Shown here one piece after another: positions 36,984 through 45,399 of a DNA stretch of 64,000 nt (position 1 is its first letter; each line of letters begins with the position of its first letter). This stretch comes from a bacterium (lineage in GTDB: Bacteria > Krumholzibacteriota > Krumholzibacteriia > LZORAL124-64-63). The notes under the pieces are model-generated. The model saw only the letters and a list, made by a program, of their open reading frames with translations, was not told the origin of the DNA and ran no database searches. Location: assembly GCA_016703265.1 (NCBI GenBank), contig JADJCK010000003.1:124001-188000 (forward strand), in the 5' to 3' direction. The translations under genes and the position numbers were made by a program.

Positions 36984-37786
36984 GTGCGACTCCCTTCGGT
37001 GACGGCGGCCTCTTCGGCCAGCCAGTCGTAACCCCGCTCTTCGAGGGCATGGACGAGTTCCATGCCGCCGGTGCGCACCACGCGCCCATTCATGAACACA
37101 TGCACCACGTCGGGCTGCACCAGGTTGAGGATGCGCTGGTAGTGCGTGACCAGCAGCAGGCCGTTCTCGGCGTTGCTGGCCAGGTTGATGCCGTCCGAGA
37201 CCACCTTGAGGGCGTCGATGTCGAGGCCCGAGTCCGTCTCGTCGAGCAGGCTGAACGCGGGCTTCAGCAGCAGCATCTGCAGGATCTCGAGCCGCTTCTT
37301 CTCGCCGCCCGAGAACCCGTCGTTCAGGTAGCGCGTGATGAACGAGGGGTCGATGTCCATCGTCGCGAAGGCCTCGTTCAGTTCCTGCCGGAAGGCGCGC
37401 ACCGGGATCTCCGTGCCGCGCCGCGCGCCCAGCGACGCGCGCAGGAAGTTCGCCACGGTCACCCCGGGCACCGCCACGGGGTACTGGAAGCTGAGGAACA
37501 TCCCGCGCCGGGCGCGCAGGTGCGGATCCAGCGCGTCGACGCGCTCGCCGTTCAGCCAGATCTCGCCCTCGACCCGGTAGCTCGGGTGGCCCATCAGCGC
37601 GGCCGCGAGCGTGGATTTTCCCGAGCCGTTGGGCCCCATCAGGGCGTGCTTCTGCCCGCGGCGCACCGTGAGGTCGACCCCGCGGACGATCTCCTTCTCC
37701 ACATCGCCGTCCTTCACGAACACGTGCAGGTTGCGGCAGGCGAACACGTTGGCCGGGTTTTCGGGGTTCAGCAGCGAATCCGACAT
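36980..37786 (-). CDS. sufC: Fe-S assembly ATPase SufC
   Basis: 268 residues, ABC-type ATPase that drives the SufBCD scaffold. Walker A GPNGSGKST (51-59), signature FSGGEKKRLEI (158-168), and Walker B FSLLDETDSGLD (178-189) are all intact. ATG at 37786 is chosen with GAGGG seven bases upstream; an in-frame ATG 15 codons earlier lacks family support. First gene of the suf operon, downstream of a good sigma70-like promoter. Confidence 0.97.
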   Translation of the reverse strand: MSDSLLNPENPANVFACRNLHVFVKDGDVEKEIVRGVDLTVRRGQKHALMGPNGSGKSTLAAALMGHPSYRVEGEIWLNGERVDALDPHLRARRGMFLSFQYPVAVPGVTVANFLRASLGARRGTEIPVRAFRQELNEAFATMDIDPSFITRYLNDGFSGGEKKRLEILQMLLLKPAFSLLDETDSGLDIDALKVVSDGINLASNAENGLLLVTHYQRILNLVQPDVVHVFMNGRVVRTGGMELVHALEERGYDWLAEEAAVTEGSRT

Positions 37787-37831
37787 CAAATACCCTCGGG
37801 GGTTGGGGTCCGTGAAGTTTAGTCGGAACAA

Positions 37832-37859
37832 AAGATAGAATCTTTACCGATGATGTCAA
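37832..37859 (-). promoter_or_regulatory. Sigma70-like promoter of the suf operon
   Basis: On the minus strand TTGACA (37859-37854) is separated by 16 bases from TATCTT (37837-37832). The transcript would begin about 37825, leaving a leader of about 40 bases before sufC. The surroundings are more AT-rich than the flanking genes. No IscR- or SufR-like gene or site was recognised next to it. Confidence 0.6.
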
Positions 37860-37968
37860 GTATGATGGCGCAGTCCGTGGCGCCGTTCGCCGGACGCCCC
37901 CCCCTGCCCCACTGGGTTGATGACAATCCAGTATCAATAACGACCTGACAGCCATGGCCGCACCAACA

Positions 37969-37994
37969 AGGGCGGCGCCTTCCGGCGCCGCCCT
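37969..37994 (-). terminator. Strong hairpin ending the secreted protein transcript before suf
   Basis: 11-base perfect arms (AGGGCGGCGCC and its complement) with a four-base loop that reads GGAA on the minus strand, 23 bases after the stop at 38017. A short T-rich tract (TTGTTGGT) follows on the minus strand. It lies upstream of the suf promoter and so separates the two units. Confidence 0.6.
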
Positions 37995-38016
37995 GCCCGA
38001 TCCGCCCCCGTTCTGC

Positions 38017-39135
38017 CTACCGGACCAGGGACAATTTGAGAACCCGCGCATCAGAACCGGTCGAGATCCGGCACAGGTAGACCCCGGCCGCAACCGCCTG
38101 CCCGGCCTCATCGCGCCCGTTCCAGACGACTTCATGCGCAGCGCCGGAGGCTTCACCGTCGAAGAGGCTCGCCACCAGGCGTCCGGACAGATCATGCACC
38201 CGGACCGTGGCGCGGCTGCCGGCGTCCGCCGTCCAGCGGATCGTCACGGACGGGTTGAACGGATTGGGCACCGCCGTCGCCGCGATGGATGCGACCGGCG
38301 AAGGCACTGCTGCTGCCGCACCGCGCACCCACTGCAGCCGCACGTTGTCGAAATAGGGAGCCGGCGTCCCGTGGCCGCCCGGGATCGTCACCACCTGGTA
38401 GGCGACCAGGCGGATCCGCACCCAGCGCATGCCCGCAGGCAACAACTCGGGGGTGAAGGCTATCGAGGTGCGCGTGTAGTGGCCGTACTCGGCACCATGC
38501 ATGAAGGTATCCGAGTACGATTCCCAGCCCGTGAGCCCCTGCGGATCCGCCGTCGCGTCCAGGACGTAGGACGCGAAGAGCCAGTCCTGGAACGGGAAGC
38601 GCCCGTTGTCCAGGTAGGTGTCCAGGCTGAGCACGGGCCAGCCGTTCTCCTGCGGCAGCTGGATCGGCTCGGACAGCACCTCGTTGTGCAGCGTGGCGAT
38701 GCCGCCGACAAGCCCGCCCGTCGTGTTGGTGACCATACCCTGCGGCCCGTAGCAGAAGAGGCCGCCGGTGCAGTAGCTGGGGCCGACACCTTCGACAACC
38801 ACGCCGTCGTCGATGAAGGCCCACTGGGGGGATTGATTGTCCTGGTCCTCGTCGGCATCGCCCAGATCCTTCCAGAGCTGGCCGAAATTGCCGACCCCCT
38901 GCGGCGACATGTCCTGCGACACCCAACCCTGCTTGTCCGGGACCCCGTCGGCGGTCTCGAACTTGCCGTCCAGCGTGGCCGGCCCGCCGTACAGGTTCGT
39001 GGTGTCGCGTTCGGATGGGATGAGATCCATGGCCAGGGCGGTCGCGACGGACATCGACGCGAACAAGATGGCCATTGTGATGGCGAGGGCCCGTTCCCGG
39101 ATCAGGCGACGATTCCCTCTTTTCGAGTGGTTCAT
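38017..39135 (-). CDS. Secreted protein with FlgD-type Ig-like C-terminal domain
   Basis: 372 residues. Signal-peptide-like segment after a basic N-terminus (MNHSKRGNRRLIRERALAITMAILFASM). The middle shares motifs with the protein at 15723-18749: WAFIDDGVVVEG, TNTTGGLVGG, SWESYSDTF-like Trp/Tyr-rich stretch and GTPAPYFDNVRLQWV. The last 80 residues are the FlgD-type Ig fold (VPNPFNPSVTIRWTAD, VHDLSGRLVASLFDG, VVWNGRDEAGQAVAAGVYLC). Surface or exported location is likely; function unknown. Confidence 0.82.
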   Translation of the reverse strand: MNHSKRGNRRLIRERALAITMAILFASMSVATALAMDLIPSERDTTNLYGGPATLDGKFETADGVPDKQGWVSQDMSPQGVGNFGQLWKDLGDADEDQDNQSPQWAFIDDGVVVEGVGPSYCTGGLFCYGPQGMVTNTTGGLVGGIATLHNEVLSEPIQLPQENGWPVLSLDTYLDNGRFPFQDWLFASYVLDATADPQGLTGWESYSDTFMHGAEYGHYTRTSIAFTPELLPAGMRWVRIRLVAYQVVTIPGGHGTPAPYFDNVRLQWVRGAAAAVPSPVASIAATAVPNPFNPSVTIRWTADAGSRATVRVHDLSGRLVASLFDGEASGAAHEVVWNGRDEAGQAVAAGVYLCRISTGSDARVLKLSLVR

Positions 39136-39343
39136 ATGCCCCTCCCCTTGTGCCCGGCCCGCGTCGGGGTGCGGACCGGGTGATGCCTGACGCTAGGGAT
39201 GTGGCCGAAGCCGGTCAACTGCCGGAGCCCGCACGAAGCGCCGCCGCCGATTGACAAGGGGTGACGAAAGTCCCAGCTTCGTTGCGGAATCAACGACTGT
39301 TTCCGCGCCCTCGTCCGACGTCGCCTGCTGCGGGAGGCCCCCG

Positions 39344-42301
39344 ATGCGCCCGGCCCTCTACCTGCTGTTCCTGCTCTCGGGCGCCACCGCGCTCGTCTAC
39401 CAGGTGGTGTGGGTCCGCCAGCAGGGCCTCGTCTTCGGCGGCACCCACCTTGCGGTCTCGACGGTGCTCGCGGTCTTCATGGGCGGGCTGGCCCTCGGAG
39501 GTTGGCTCATCGGTCGCCGTGCCGATCGCTGGCGGCGGCCGCTGCGCGCCTACGGCCTGCTCGAACTGGGCATTGCCCTGTCTGCCCTTGCCGCCTACGG
39601 CATGCTGCAGGTGTACCCGGCCATCTATGTGACCCTGGCCGGCCCGTTCCGGGACAACCCCACCGCCCTCACCGCGCTCCGCTTCCTCCTGGCCACCGTC
39701 GCGATGATCGTGCCGACCACGTTGATGGGCGCCACGCTGCCGGTACTGTCGCGTTATGCGCGCGGGGCGGGCGGCGGCCTGGCCGGGCACCTGTCGCTCC
39801 TCTACGGACTCAACACGCTGGGCGCGGTGGTCGGCGCCGTCGTGACCGGCTTCCTGCTCCTGCCGCGACTGGGCACCTCGCGCACGCTCCTTGTCGCCGT
39901 GCTCGTGAACATCACGGTCGCCGTGGCAGCACTGCTGCTCGGGCGGCGCGGGTCGGCGGCGATGCCGGACGGCGCAGCGGAGGATCAGGCGCAGGACGCC
40001 GCGATCGTGACGACTCCCGGTGCGAAGCTCGTGCTGGCGGGCATCGGCATCAGCGGCTTCTGCGCCCTCGGCTACGAGGTACTGTGGACACGCGCCCTCG
40101 GCACGACGCTGGGCACGTCCACCTATGCGTTCACCGTGATGCTCGCGGCGTTCCTGTCGGGCATCGGCCTGGGCAGCGAGTCGTTCGGCCTGTTCATGCG
40201 ACGCCGCTCTGCCGGCCGCGGCACGAAGAGTCTCGTGCGACTGTTCGCGGCGGTGCAGGCCCTGATCGGCTGCGCGGCCCTCGGCGTCACCTGGCTGCTG
40301 GGCGACCTCTCCGGCCACTCGGCCTGGCTGACCAGCGCGCTGGTCGGGGCGGGCTGGGGCGAGTTCGCGGCGCGGCAGGCGACCGGTTTCGCGGCGGCCT
40401 TCTCGTACATGGTCCTGCCTGCGTTCCTCATGGGTGTGGCGTTCCCGCTGGCAGGCACCGTCCATGCGTCGACGCGCAGGCGATCGTCCGGCGCCGTGGG
40501 CGAGGTGCTCGCCTGGAATACCGTGGGCGCCATCCTCGGGGCGCTCGCAGCGGGCTTCCTCCTGATCAGGATGTGGGGCATCGAACGCTCGCTGATCGCG
40601 TTGTCGACCCTGAACCTGTCACTGGCCGCGGCCGTCATCGGCGCGGCATCCGCGCGATCCGCGGTCCGTCGCGCCGGCCTGGTCGCCGCGGTCGCGATCC
40701 TCGCCGTGCCGGTGGTCCTTCCCGCCGGCGCGCGCCTGTGGAACCAGGATCTCATGGCGATCTACCGCAACAACCAGCGCGCGGCGTTCGACTCGCCCGA
40801 GGAGGTGCAGGCCGCCCTCGCCAACACCGACATCCTCTACTACCACGAGGGCGCCAACTCGACGATCAGCGTGATTCGCGTCAAGGGCGGCGACCAGGCG
40901 GTGCTGGTCAACGGCAAGGTCGTGGCGTCGAACATGGATGAAGACGTGCAGTGCCAGTACCTGCTGGGGCACCTGCCGATGCTCCTGCATCCCGACCCGA
41001 AACGTGTCTTCGTCCTGGGCCTCGGCACGGGCATGACCCTGGGCGCCGTTTCACTCCATCCGGAGGCCGAGCGCATCCTCCTGGCGGAGCTCGAACCGGC
41101 CGTGGTGCCGGCGGCGCGCACGTTCGCCGAATGGAACCACCACGTACTGGATGATCCGCGGCTCGAGATCGCGTTCAACGACGGTCGCAACTGGCTGCTG
41201 ACCACGCGCGAACGGTTCGACGTCATCACGGCCGACCCGGTGCATCCCTGGACCCGGGGCTCGGCCTACCTCTACACCGCCGAGTACTATCGCCTGGCGG
41301 CCAGCCGGCTCGAACCCGGCGGCGTGATGATGCAGTGGCTGCCGATCTACGAACTCTCGCCGCACGACCTGGCCACCGTCGTACGCACCTTCCGCACGGC
41401 CTTCCCCCATACGCAGGTCTGGCTCACGCACTACGATGCGCACCTCGTCGGCAGCGACCGGCCGCTCGCCTTCGACCGCGGGCAACTGGAGCGGCGCCTG
41501 GCCCGCCCGCAGCTGCGCGAGGCCCTGGCGCGGGTCGACATGGCGACGGCCGACGATCTCCTCGACTTCTTCCAGTTCGGCGACCGGGGCGGCGCGGCCT
41601 TCGCCGCCGGGGGCGTCGTCAACACCGACGACAACCTCCACCTCGAGTTCTCCGCACCGCATTCGACCGGTGTTGCGAGCCGCATGGCCGAGAACGTCGA
41701 GGCGCTGGCGCAGCACCGCGAGGCGCCCGGCGTGTTCACGCTCAGTGAACCAGGCGCCGCCACGGACCTGGCTGCCGGACGCATCTACGACCGCCTGCAC
41801 GCCCTGTATTTCCGGCAGGAGCAGCGCGAGCCGGAGTTCGCGGGACTGCAGGACCGGTTGCGCACCGTCGACCCGGGGTTTGCGCCGGCGCAGCTGCTCG
41901 ATCGCGTGGTGGCCCGCGACGTGCGGGCGGTGCCGCGCCCGGTGGCCTACACGCGACTCACGGTCCTCGAGGCCGACGGCACGCCGGCGAACCTCGACAT
42001 CACGGCCATCACCATGCGGACGGGCACGGGCCGGGCCGCCCTGCTGTTCGTCGACAATGCCGAGCAGTCGATCTACGGCGAGACCTACCTGGCAGCCGCC
42101 GAATCCACCCTGGACGCGCGCATCGCCGCCGTGGCGGCCGATGTCCTGTCCGCCCTCGATGCCGCCGCCGCCGAGCTCACGGCGCGTACTCCTTCAGGAC
42201 GCCCCGGCGGCGCGGCTCTTCGCGAGCGCGCGAGGGCCGTCGTCACCGAAAAGCTGGCCGCCACGGGCACCGCCGGCGCGGCAGGGCCGGAAAAGCCGTG
42301 A
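39344..42301 (+). CDS. Membrane protein fused to a spermidine-synthase-like domain
   Basis: 985 residues. About twelve hydrophobic segments (1-490) resembling an MFS-like membrane module (LYLLFLLSGATALVYQVVWVRQ, PTTLMGATLPVLSRYA) precede a class-I methyltransferase fold of the spermine/spermidine synthase family (about 500-760): EGANSTISV, VLVNGKVVASNMDEDVQCQYLLGHLPML, VLGLGTGMTLGA, DGRNWLLTTRERFDVITAD. A C-terminal region of about 220 residues has no clear match. ATG at 39344 is preceded by GGGAGG. Such fusions often do not make polyamines; the reaction here is unknown. Confidence 0.85.
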   Translation: MRPALYLLFLLSGATALVYQVVWVRQQGLVFGGTHLAVSTVLAVFMGGLALGGWLIGRRADRWRRPLRAYGLLELGIALSALAAYGMLQVYPAIYVTLAGPFRDNPTALTALRFLLATVAMIVPTTLMGATLPVLSRYARGAGGGLAGHLSLLYGLNTLGAVVGAVVTGFLLLPRLGTSRTLLVAVLVNITVAVAALLLGRRGSAAMPDGAAEDQAQDAAIVTTPGAKLVLAGIGISGFCALGYEVLWTRALGTTLGTSTYAFTVMLAAFLSGIGLGSESFGLFMRRRSAGRGTKSLVRLFAAVQALIGCAALGVTWLLGDLSGHSAWLTSALVGAGWGEFAARQATGFAAAFSYMVLPAFLMGVAFPLAGTVHASTRRRSSGAVGEVLAWNTVGAILGALAAGFLLIRMWGIERSLIALSTLNLSLAAAVIGAASARSAVRRAGLVAAVAILAVPVVLPAGARLWNQDLMAIYRNNQRAAFDSPEEVQAALANTDILYYHEGANSTISVIRVKGGDQAVLVNGKVVASNMDEDVQCQYLLGHLPMLLHPDPKRVFVLGLGTGMTLGAVSLHPEAERILLAELEPAVVPAARTFAEWNHHVLDDPRLEIAFNDGRNWLLTTRERFDVITADPVHPWTRGSAYLYTAEYYRLAASRLEPGGVMMQWLPIYELSPHDLATVVRTFRTAFPHTQVWLTHYDAHLVGSDRPLAFDRGQLERRLARPQLREALARVDMATADDLLDFFQFGDRGGAAFAAGGVVNTDDNLHLEFSAPHSTGVASRMAENVEALAQHREAPGVFTLSEPGAATDLAAGRIYDRLHALYFRQEQREPEFAGLQDRLRTVDPGFAPAQLLDRVVARDVRAVPRPVAYTRLTVLEADGTPANLDITAITMRTGTGRAALLFVDNAEQSIYGETYLAAAESTLDARIAAVAADVLSALDAAAAELTARTPSGRPGGAALRERARAVVTEKLAATGTAGAAGPEKP

Positions 42302-43569
42302 CCACGGACGACACACCCCAGCCGCCGGCGTCCGCTGCGTCCAATCGCCGCCGCGCCTGGCTGCACACCACCTTCTCGTCGCTCCAGGTGCCCAACTTCC
42401 GCACCTACTACCTGGGGCAGACCGCCTCGATGATCGGCACCTGGGTCCGCCGCACGGCCCTCGGCTGGGTCATCTACGAGATGACCGGCTCGCGCGCCAT
42501 GCTCGGCACGGTGATGGGCCTGGCGCTGCTGCCCATGTTCCTGCTCTCGCCGCTGGCCGGTACCATCGCCGACCGCGTCGACAAGCGGAAGATGGTCATC
42601 CTCACGCAGCTGCTGGCCTCGGCCTCGTCGGCGGCCACCGCGATACTGGTGTTGACCGGCTGGGCCGAGCCCTGGCACCTGATGGCGCTGGCCACCGTCG
42701 GCGGCATCGCCTTCGCCTTCGAGGTGCCCTCGCGGCAGGCCTTCGTCAGCGACATCGTGGGCCGCGAGCACCTGCTCAACGCCGTCGCGCTGAACTCGGT
42801 GCTCGTCAATTCCTCGCGCGTGATCGGCCCCGCGATCGCCGGTCTCATCATGGCCGCGGTCGGCGCCGGCTGGTGCTTCCTGCTCGATGCGATCAGCTAC
42901 CTGATCGTCACCGTCTCTCTGCTGCGCCTGAAGCTGCCGCCGCACCGGCCGCCACCGCACCTGACCAGCCACTGGCACGACCTGCTCGAGGGCTTCCGCG
43001 AGGTGCACCGCAACCGCCGCGTGCGCATCCTGATGCTGCTGCTCTGCCTGATGGGAACCTTCGGCTGGGCCTGCCAGACGCTCATGCCGGCCATCGCGCA
43101 GGACCTGCTGCACCTGGGCGAATGGGAGTACGGCCTGCTCATGGCGATGTTCGGCGTCGGCGCCATTGCCGGTGCGCTGGTGGTGGCCGGTCGCACCGCC
43201 TCCGAGACGTCGCGACTGCAGGTCTTCGGCGGTGTCTGGCTGCTGTGCCTGGGCGCGTTCATGGTCGCCGCCACGCGGCACGTGGTACCCATGGGCGCGG
43301 GCCTGGCGGTGGCCGGCTTCGGCGCGGTGATGTTCATGTCGACCAGCAACACGCTCGTGCAGACGAGTGTCGACGACTCGCTGCGCGGGCGCATCATGGG
43401 CATCTGGTCGGTGGGCTTCGGGGGCTCGCTGCCGCTGGGCTCGTTCCTGGCGGGATGGGTGGCGCAGTGGGTCTCGCCGTACCTGACCATCGCCGTGTTC
43501 GCGGCCGTGCTCGCGGTGTCGAGCTTCGTGATCTGGCGAAGGCTGCCGCGGAGGCAGGCGACTGTTTGA
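42298..43569 (+). CDS. MFS transporter (EntS/MFS_3-like)
   Basis: 423 residues, about 11-12 hydrophobic segments. The MFS A-motif-like loop is SPLAGTIADRVDKRKMV (about 80-96). The N-terminal NFRTYYLGQTASMIGTWVRRTALGWVIYEMTGS is typical of the MFS_3 exporter group, which includes the enterobactin exporter EntS; the cargo here is unknown. The GTG at 42298 overlaps the stop of the preceding gene (GTGA), so the two are translated together and the transporter may move the product of the spermidine-synthase-like enzyme. That link is inference. Confidence 0.9.
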   Translation: MTTDDTPQPPASAASNRRRAWLHTTFSSLQVPNFRTYYLGQTASMIGTWVRRTALGWVIYEMTGSRAMLGTVMGLALLPMFLLSPLAGTIADRVDKRKMVILTQLLASASSAATAILVLTGWAEPWHLMALATVGGIAFAFEVPSRQAFVSDIVGREHLLNAVALNSVLVNSSRVIGPAIAGLIMAAVGAGWCFLLDAISYLIVTVSLLRLKLPPHRPPPHLTSHWHDLLEGFREVHRNRRVRILMLLLCLMGTFGWACQTLMPAIAQDLLHLGEWEYGLLMAMFGVGAIAGALVVAGRTASETSRLQVFGGVWLLCLGAFMVAATRHVVPMGAGLAVAGFGAVMFMSTSNTLVQTSVDDSLRGRIMGIWSVGFGGSLPLGSFLAGWVAQWVSPYLTIAVFAAVLAVSSFVIWRRLPRRQATV

Positions 43570-43590
43570 AGTGACGGCCGCCCCTCAGCA

Positions 43591-43602
43591 CCCCACTTGC
43601 GC
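43591..43602. repeat. Truncated copy of the CTTGCGCC palindromic repeat
   Basis: CCCCACTTGCGC is identical to the left part of the copy at 46681-46702, but the right arm is lost. It lies just after the MFS stop codon. Confidence 0.35.
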
Positions 43603-43642
43603 GGCGGTCGGGGCCCGGTGTCGATCGCACCATCGAACCGGC

Positions 43643-44068
43643 TCAGTTGATGCCGACGACCATCAGCGTGACAAGGACAATGCCGATACCGGATGCGATG
43701 GTGGTCGTCAGCCCCGTGCCGCGCGACCGGGCCCACCCGCTGAGGGCGAGGCTGGCAAGCAGGGAGTAGAGCCCGAAAAGGAAACCGAGGACGAGCAGCA
43801 CGCGCGCAGCGCCTGCCCCGGCTGCGGGCGCTGCGGATGGTGCTTCCGGGTGCAAGCCCGCGACAAGAGCGGTTGAGGCTACGACCGTGACGACAAAGGC
43901 CACCGAGGAACTGACGGCAAACCCGATGGACAAGGAGGCTGTCTTCCCGTCGGCGCGCCGCGCCAGAAGCGTGCCGAGGAATGTTGCCGCGAATCCCCCC
44001 AGAAACGCGCTCAGGCCGCCGATCTGGACAGCGAGGGCAGAAAGATATGCCGGGGAGAGGTTGTCCAT
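43643..44068 (-). CDS. Small membrane protein, unknown function
   Basis: 141 residues with four hydrophobic segments (LAVQIGGLSAFLGGFAATFLGTLLA, SIGFAVSSSVAFVVTVVASTALVA, VLLVLGFLFGLYSLLASLALS, TTIASGIGIVLVTLMVVGI). An Ala/Pro-rich loop separates the two pairs. No family recognised. The preceding bases are AT-rich but no clear promoter was identified. Confidence 0.65.
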   Translation of the reverse strand: MDNLSPAYLSALAVQIGGLSAFLGGFAATFLGTLLARRADGKTASLSIGFAVSSSVAFVVTVVASTALVAGLHPEAPSAAPAAGAGAARVLLVLGFLFGLYSLLASLALSGWARSRGTGLTTTIASGIGIVLVTLMVVGIN

Positions 44069-44125
44069 CTACCCAGATTACATGAGGGAAATCGAAAAAT
44101 AAACCACCATTCGCCACGCACGTTC

Positions 44126-45283
44126 CTACCGCACCACCACATGCGCCACTGAACTGATCTCCACGGAGTACGTGCTGTTCGCGGTGAACCCGTCGCCCGA
44201 CAGCGACCGCAATCGGAGTTGCTGCAGGAACACCGTCAGTCCAGCGCCGGGATCGAAGTCGGCCAGGTCTTCCGGGGTGACGACGTACTGCCCATCGTTT
44301 GCCGTCGCCCCGCCGAACGAGACGAAGCCCTCGCGTCCGGTGCCATACACCAGAAGCCAGGTGAACCCGGGCCCGGTACCTTCCCAGGTGACGGTGAAAC
44401 CGGTGGCCCGGCTGACCTCCGTTCCGGGCGCGACAGGCGATGTCAGCACCGGCGCCTCGTTCAGGTACTTCAGGTCAATGTCCAGTGCGGGAACCTCGGC
44501 GCCCCCGGGCACCTGCAACCTGTACGATTCGCCGGCTTCGAATTCAGGCCGTTGGCTCGTCGCGATGAAACCCGGGCCGTAAGGCGTCAGGGTCAACGCG
44601 CCGATCCTGAGGTCGCCGCCGGCATCGACACGCGGGTCCATAAGGACAGGGTCATAGAACTGGGCGAGAGCCGTGCTGGACCAGGTGGGCTGCGTCGCGC
44701 CGTCGCTCCACACCGCCCGCATCCACAGCTTCACGTAGGCCTGGACCTCGCCCACCTGACCCGTGGTCGTGTCCACGTGCACGGCAAACGTACCCAGCGC
44801 ATCTGTGCATCCGTTCAGGAAGAGCCCGAACGGACTGCCGCTGTCCGGTACGGTCGACCAGCGGTTGTCGCCGTCCAGCCGGCTCAGCCGCGCCGGCAGG
44901 TACATCAGGTTCTCGGGATCATTGATGCGGTCGTACGCAGGCAGGATGGCAACGCCGGCCGGCAGCGACGCCTCGAGGGCGGGCCCGGCGATGAGGTAGG
45001 CCGGCCCGAACCGGCGGCACCCGTCCGGCGGCGGCGGCACCTGGGTGGCTTCGCGGATGGAGAACCTGCCGTCGGCACCGACGGCGCCCGACGCCACCAG
45101 CAGGACGCAATGGGTGTCGAACCTGAGCTCACCACCCTCGACGCCGATCACGGCGGAGGCAACGGAGCCCGACGCATCCGGTTGGCCAGTCATGTTCCCG
45201 GAGCAGCCATTCAGCAGAAACGCGACAGCCAATACCGAAGACAATACCAGAACACTACGGATCACCGCGCCGTATCGAACCAT
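44126..45283 (-). CDS. Predicted lipoprotein, unknown function
   Basis: 385 residues from the ATG at 45283. A lipobox ends the signal peptide (LAVAFLLNGCSG), so the mature protein should be lipid-anchored. The rest is beta-rich, and the C-terminal third (about 290-380: VLTSPVAPGTEVSRATGFTVTWEGTG...) resembles a fibronectin/Ig-like module. No catalytic motif was found. It follows the HNH gene on the same strand by 116 bases. Confidence 0.75.
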   Translation of the reverse strand: MVRYGAVIRSVLVLSSVLAVAFLLNGCSGNMTGQPDASGSVASAVIGVEGGELRFDTHCVLLVASGAVGADGRFSIREATQVPPPPDGCRRFGPAYLIAGPALEASLPAGVAILPAYDRINDPENLMYLPARLSRLDGDNRWSTVPDSGSPFGLFLNGCTDALGTFAVHVDTTTGQVGEVQAYVKLWMRAVWSDGATQPTWSSTALAQFYDPVLMDPRVDAGGDLRIGALTLTPYGPGFIATSQRPEFEAGESYRLQVPGGAEVPALDIDLKYLNEAPVLTSPVAPGTEVSRATGFTVTWEGTGPGFTWLLVYGTGREGFVSFGGATANDGQYVVTPEDLADFDPGAGLTVFLQQLRLRSLSGDGFTANSTYSVEISSVAHVVVR

Positions 45284-45399
45284 TCCCGAGGACCATCCCT
45301 CTTGCCCCTGACTACCGGGAACGTACGGGACGCGCCCCGTGACTGTCAATTCCCCGCGCGCTCAGCGCAGCAGGCTGAGCCGCGCCGCCAACGCCGTGG

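Noticed and set aside
37917..37938. TTGAT-N11-ATCAA upstream of the suf promoter as an operator
   Set aside because: Arms are only 5 bases with a long spacer; too weak to separate from chance.
39251..39343. Longer TTG-initiated start for the spermidine-synthase-like protein
   Set aside because: The extra 31 residues are unconserved in character, and ATG at 39344 has GGGAGG at proper spacing directly before the first membrane span.
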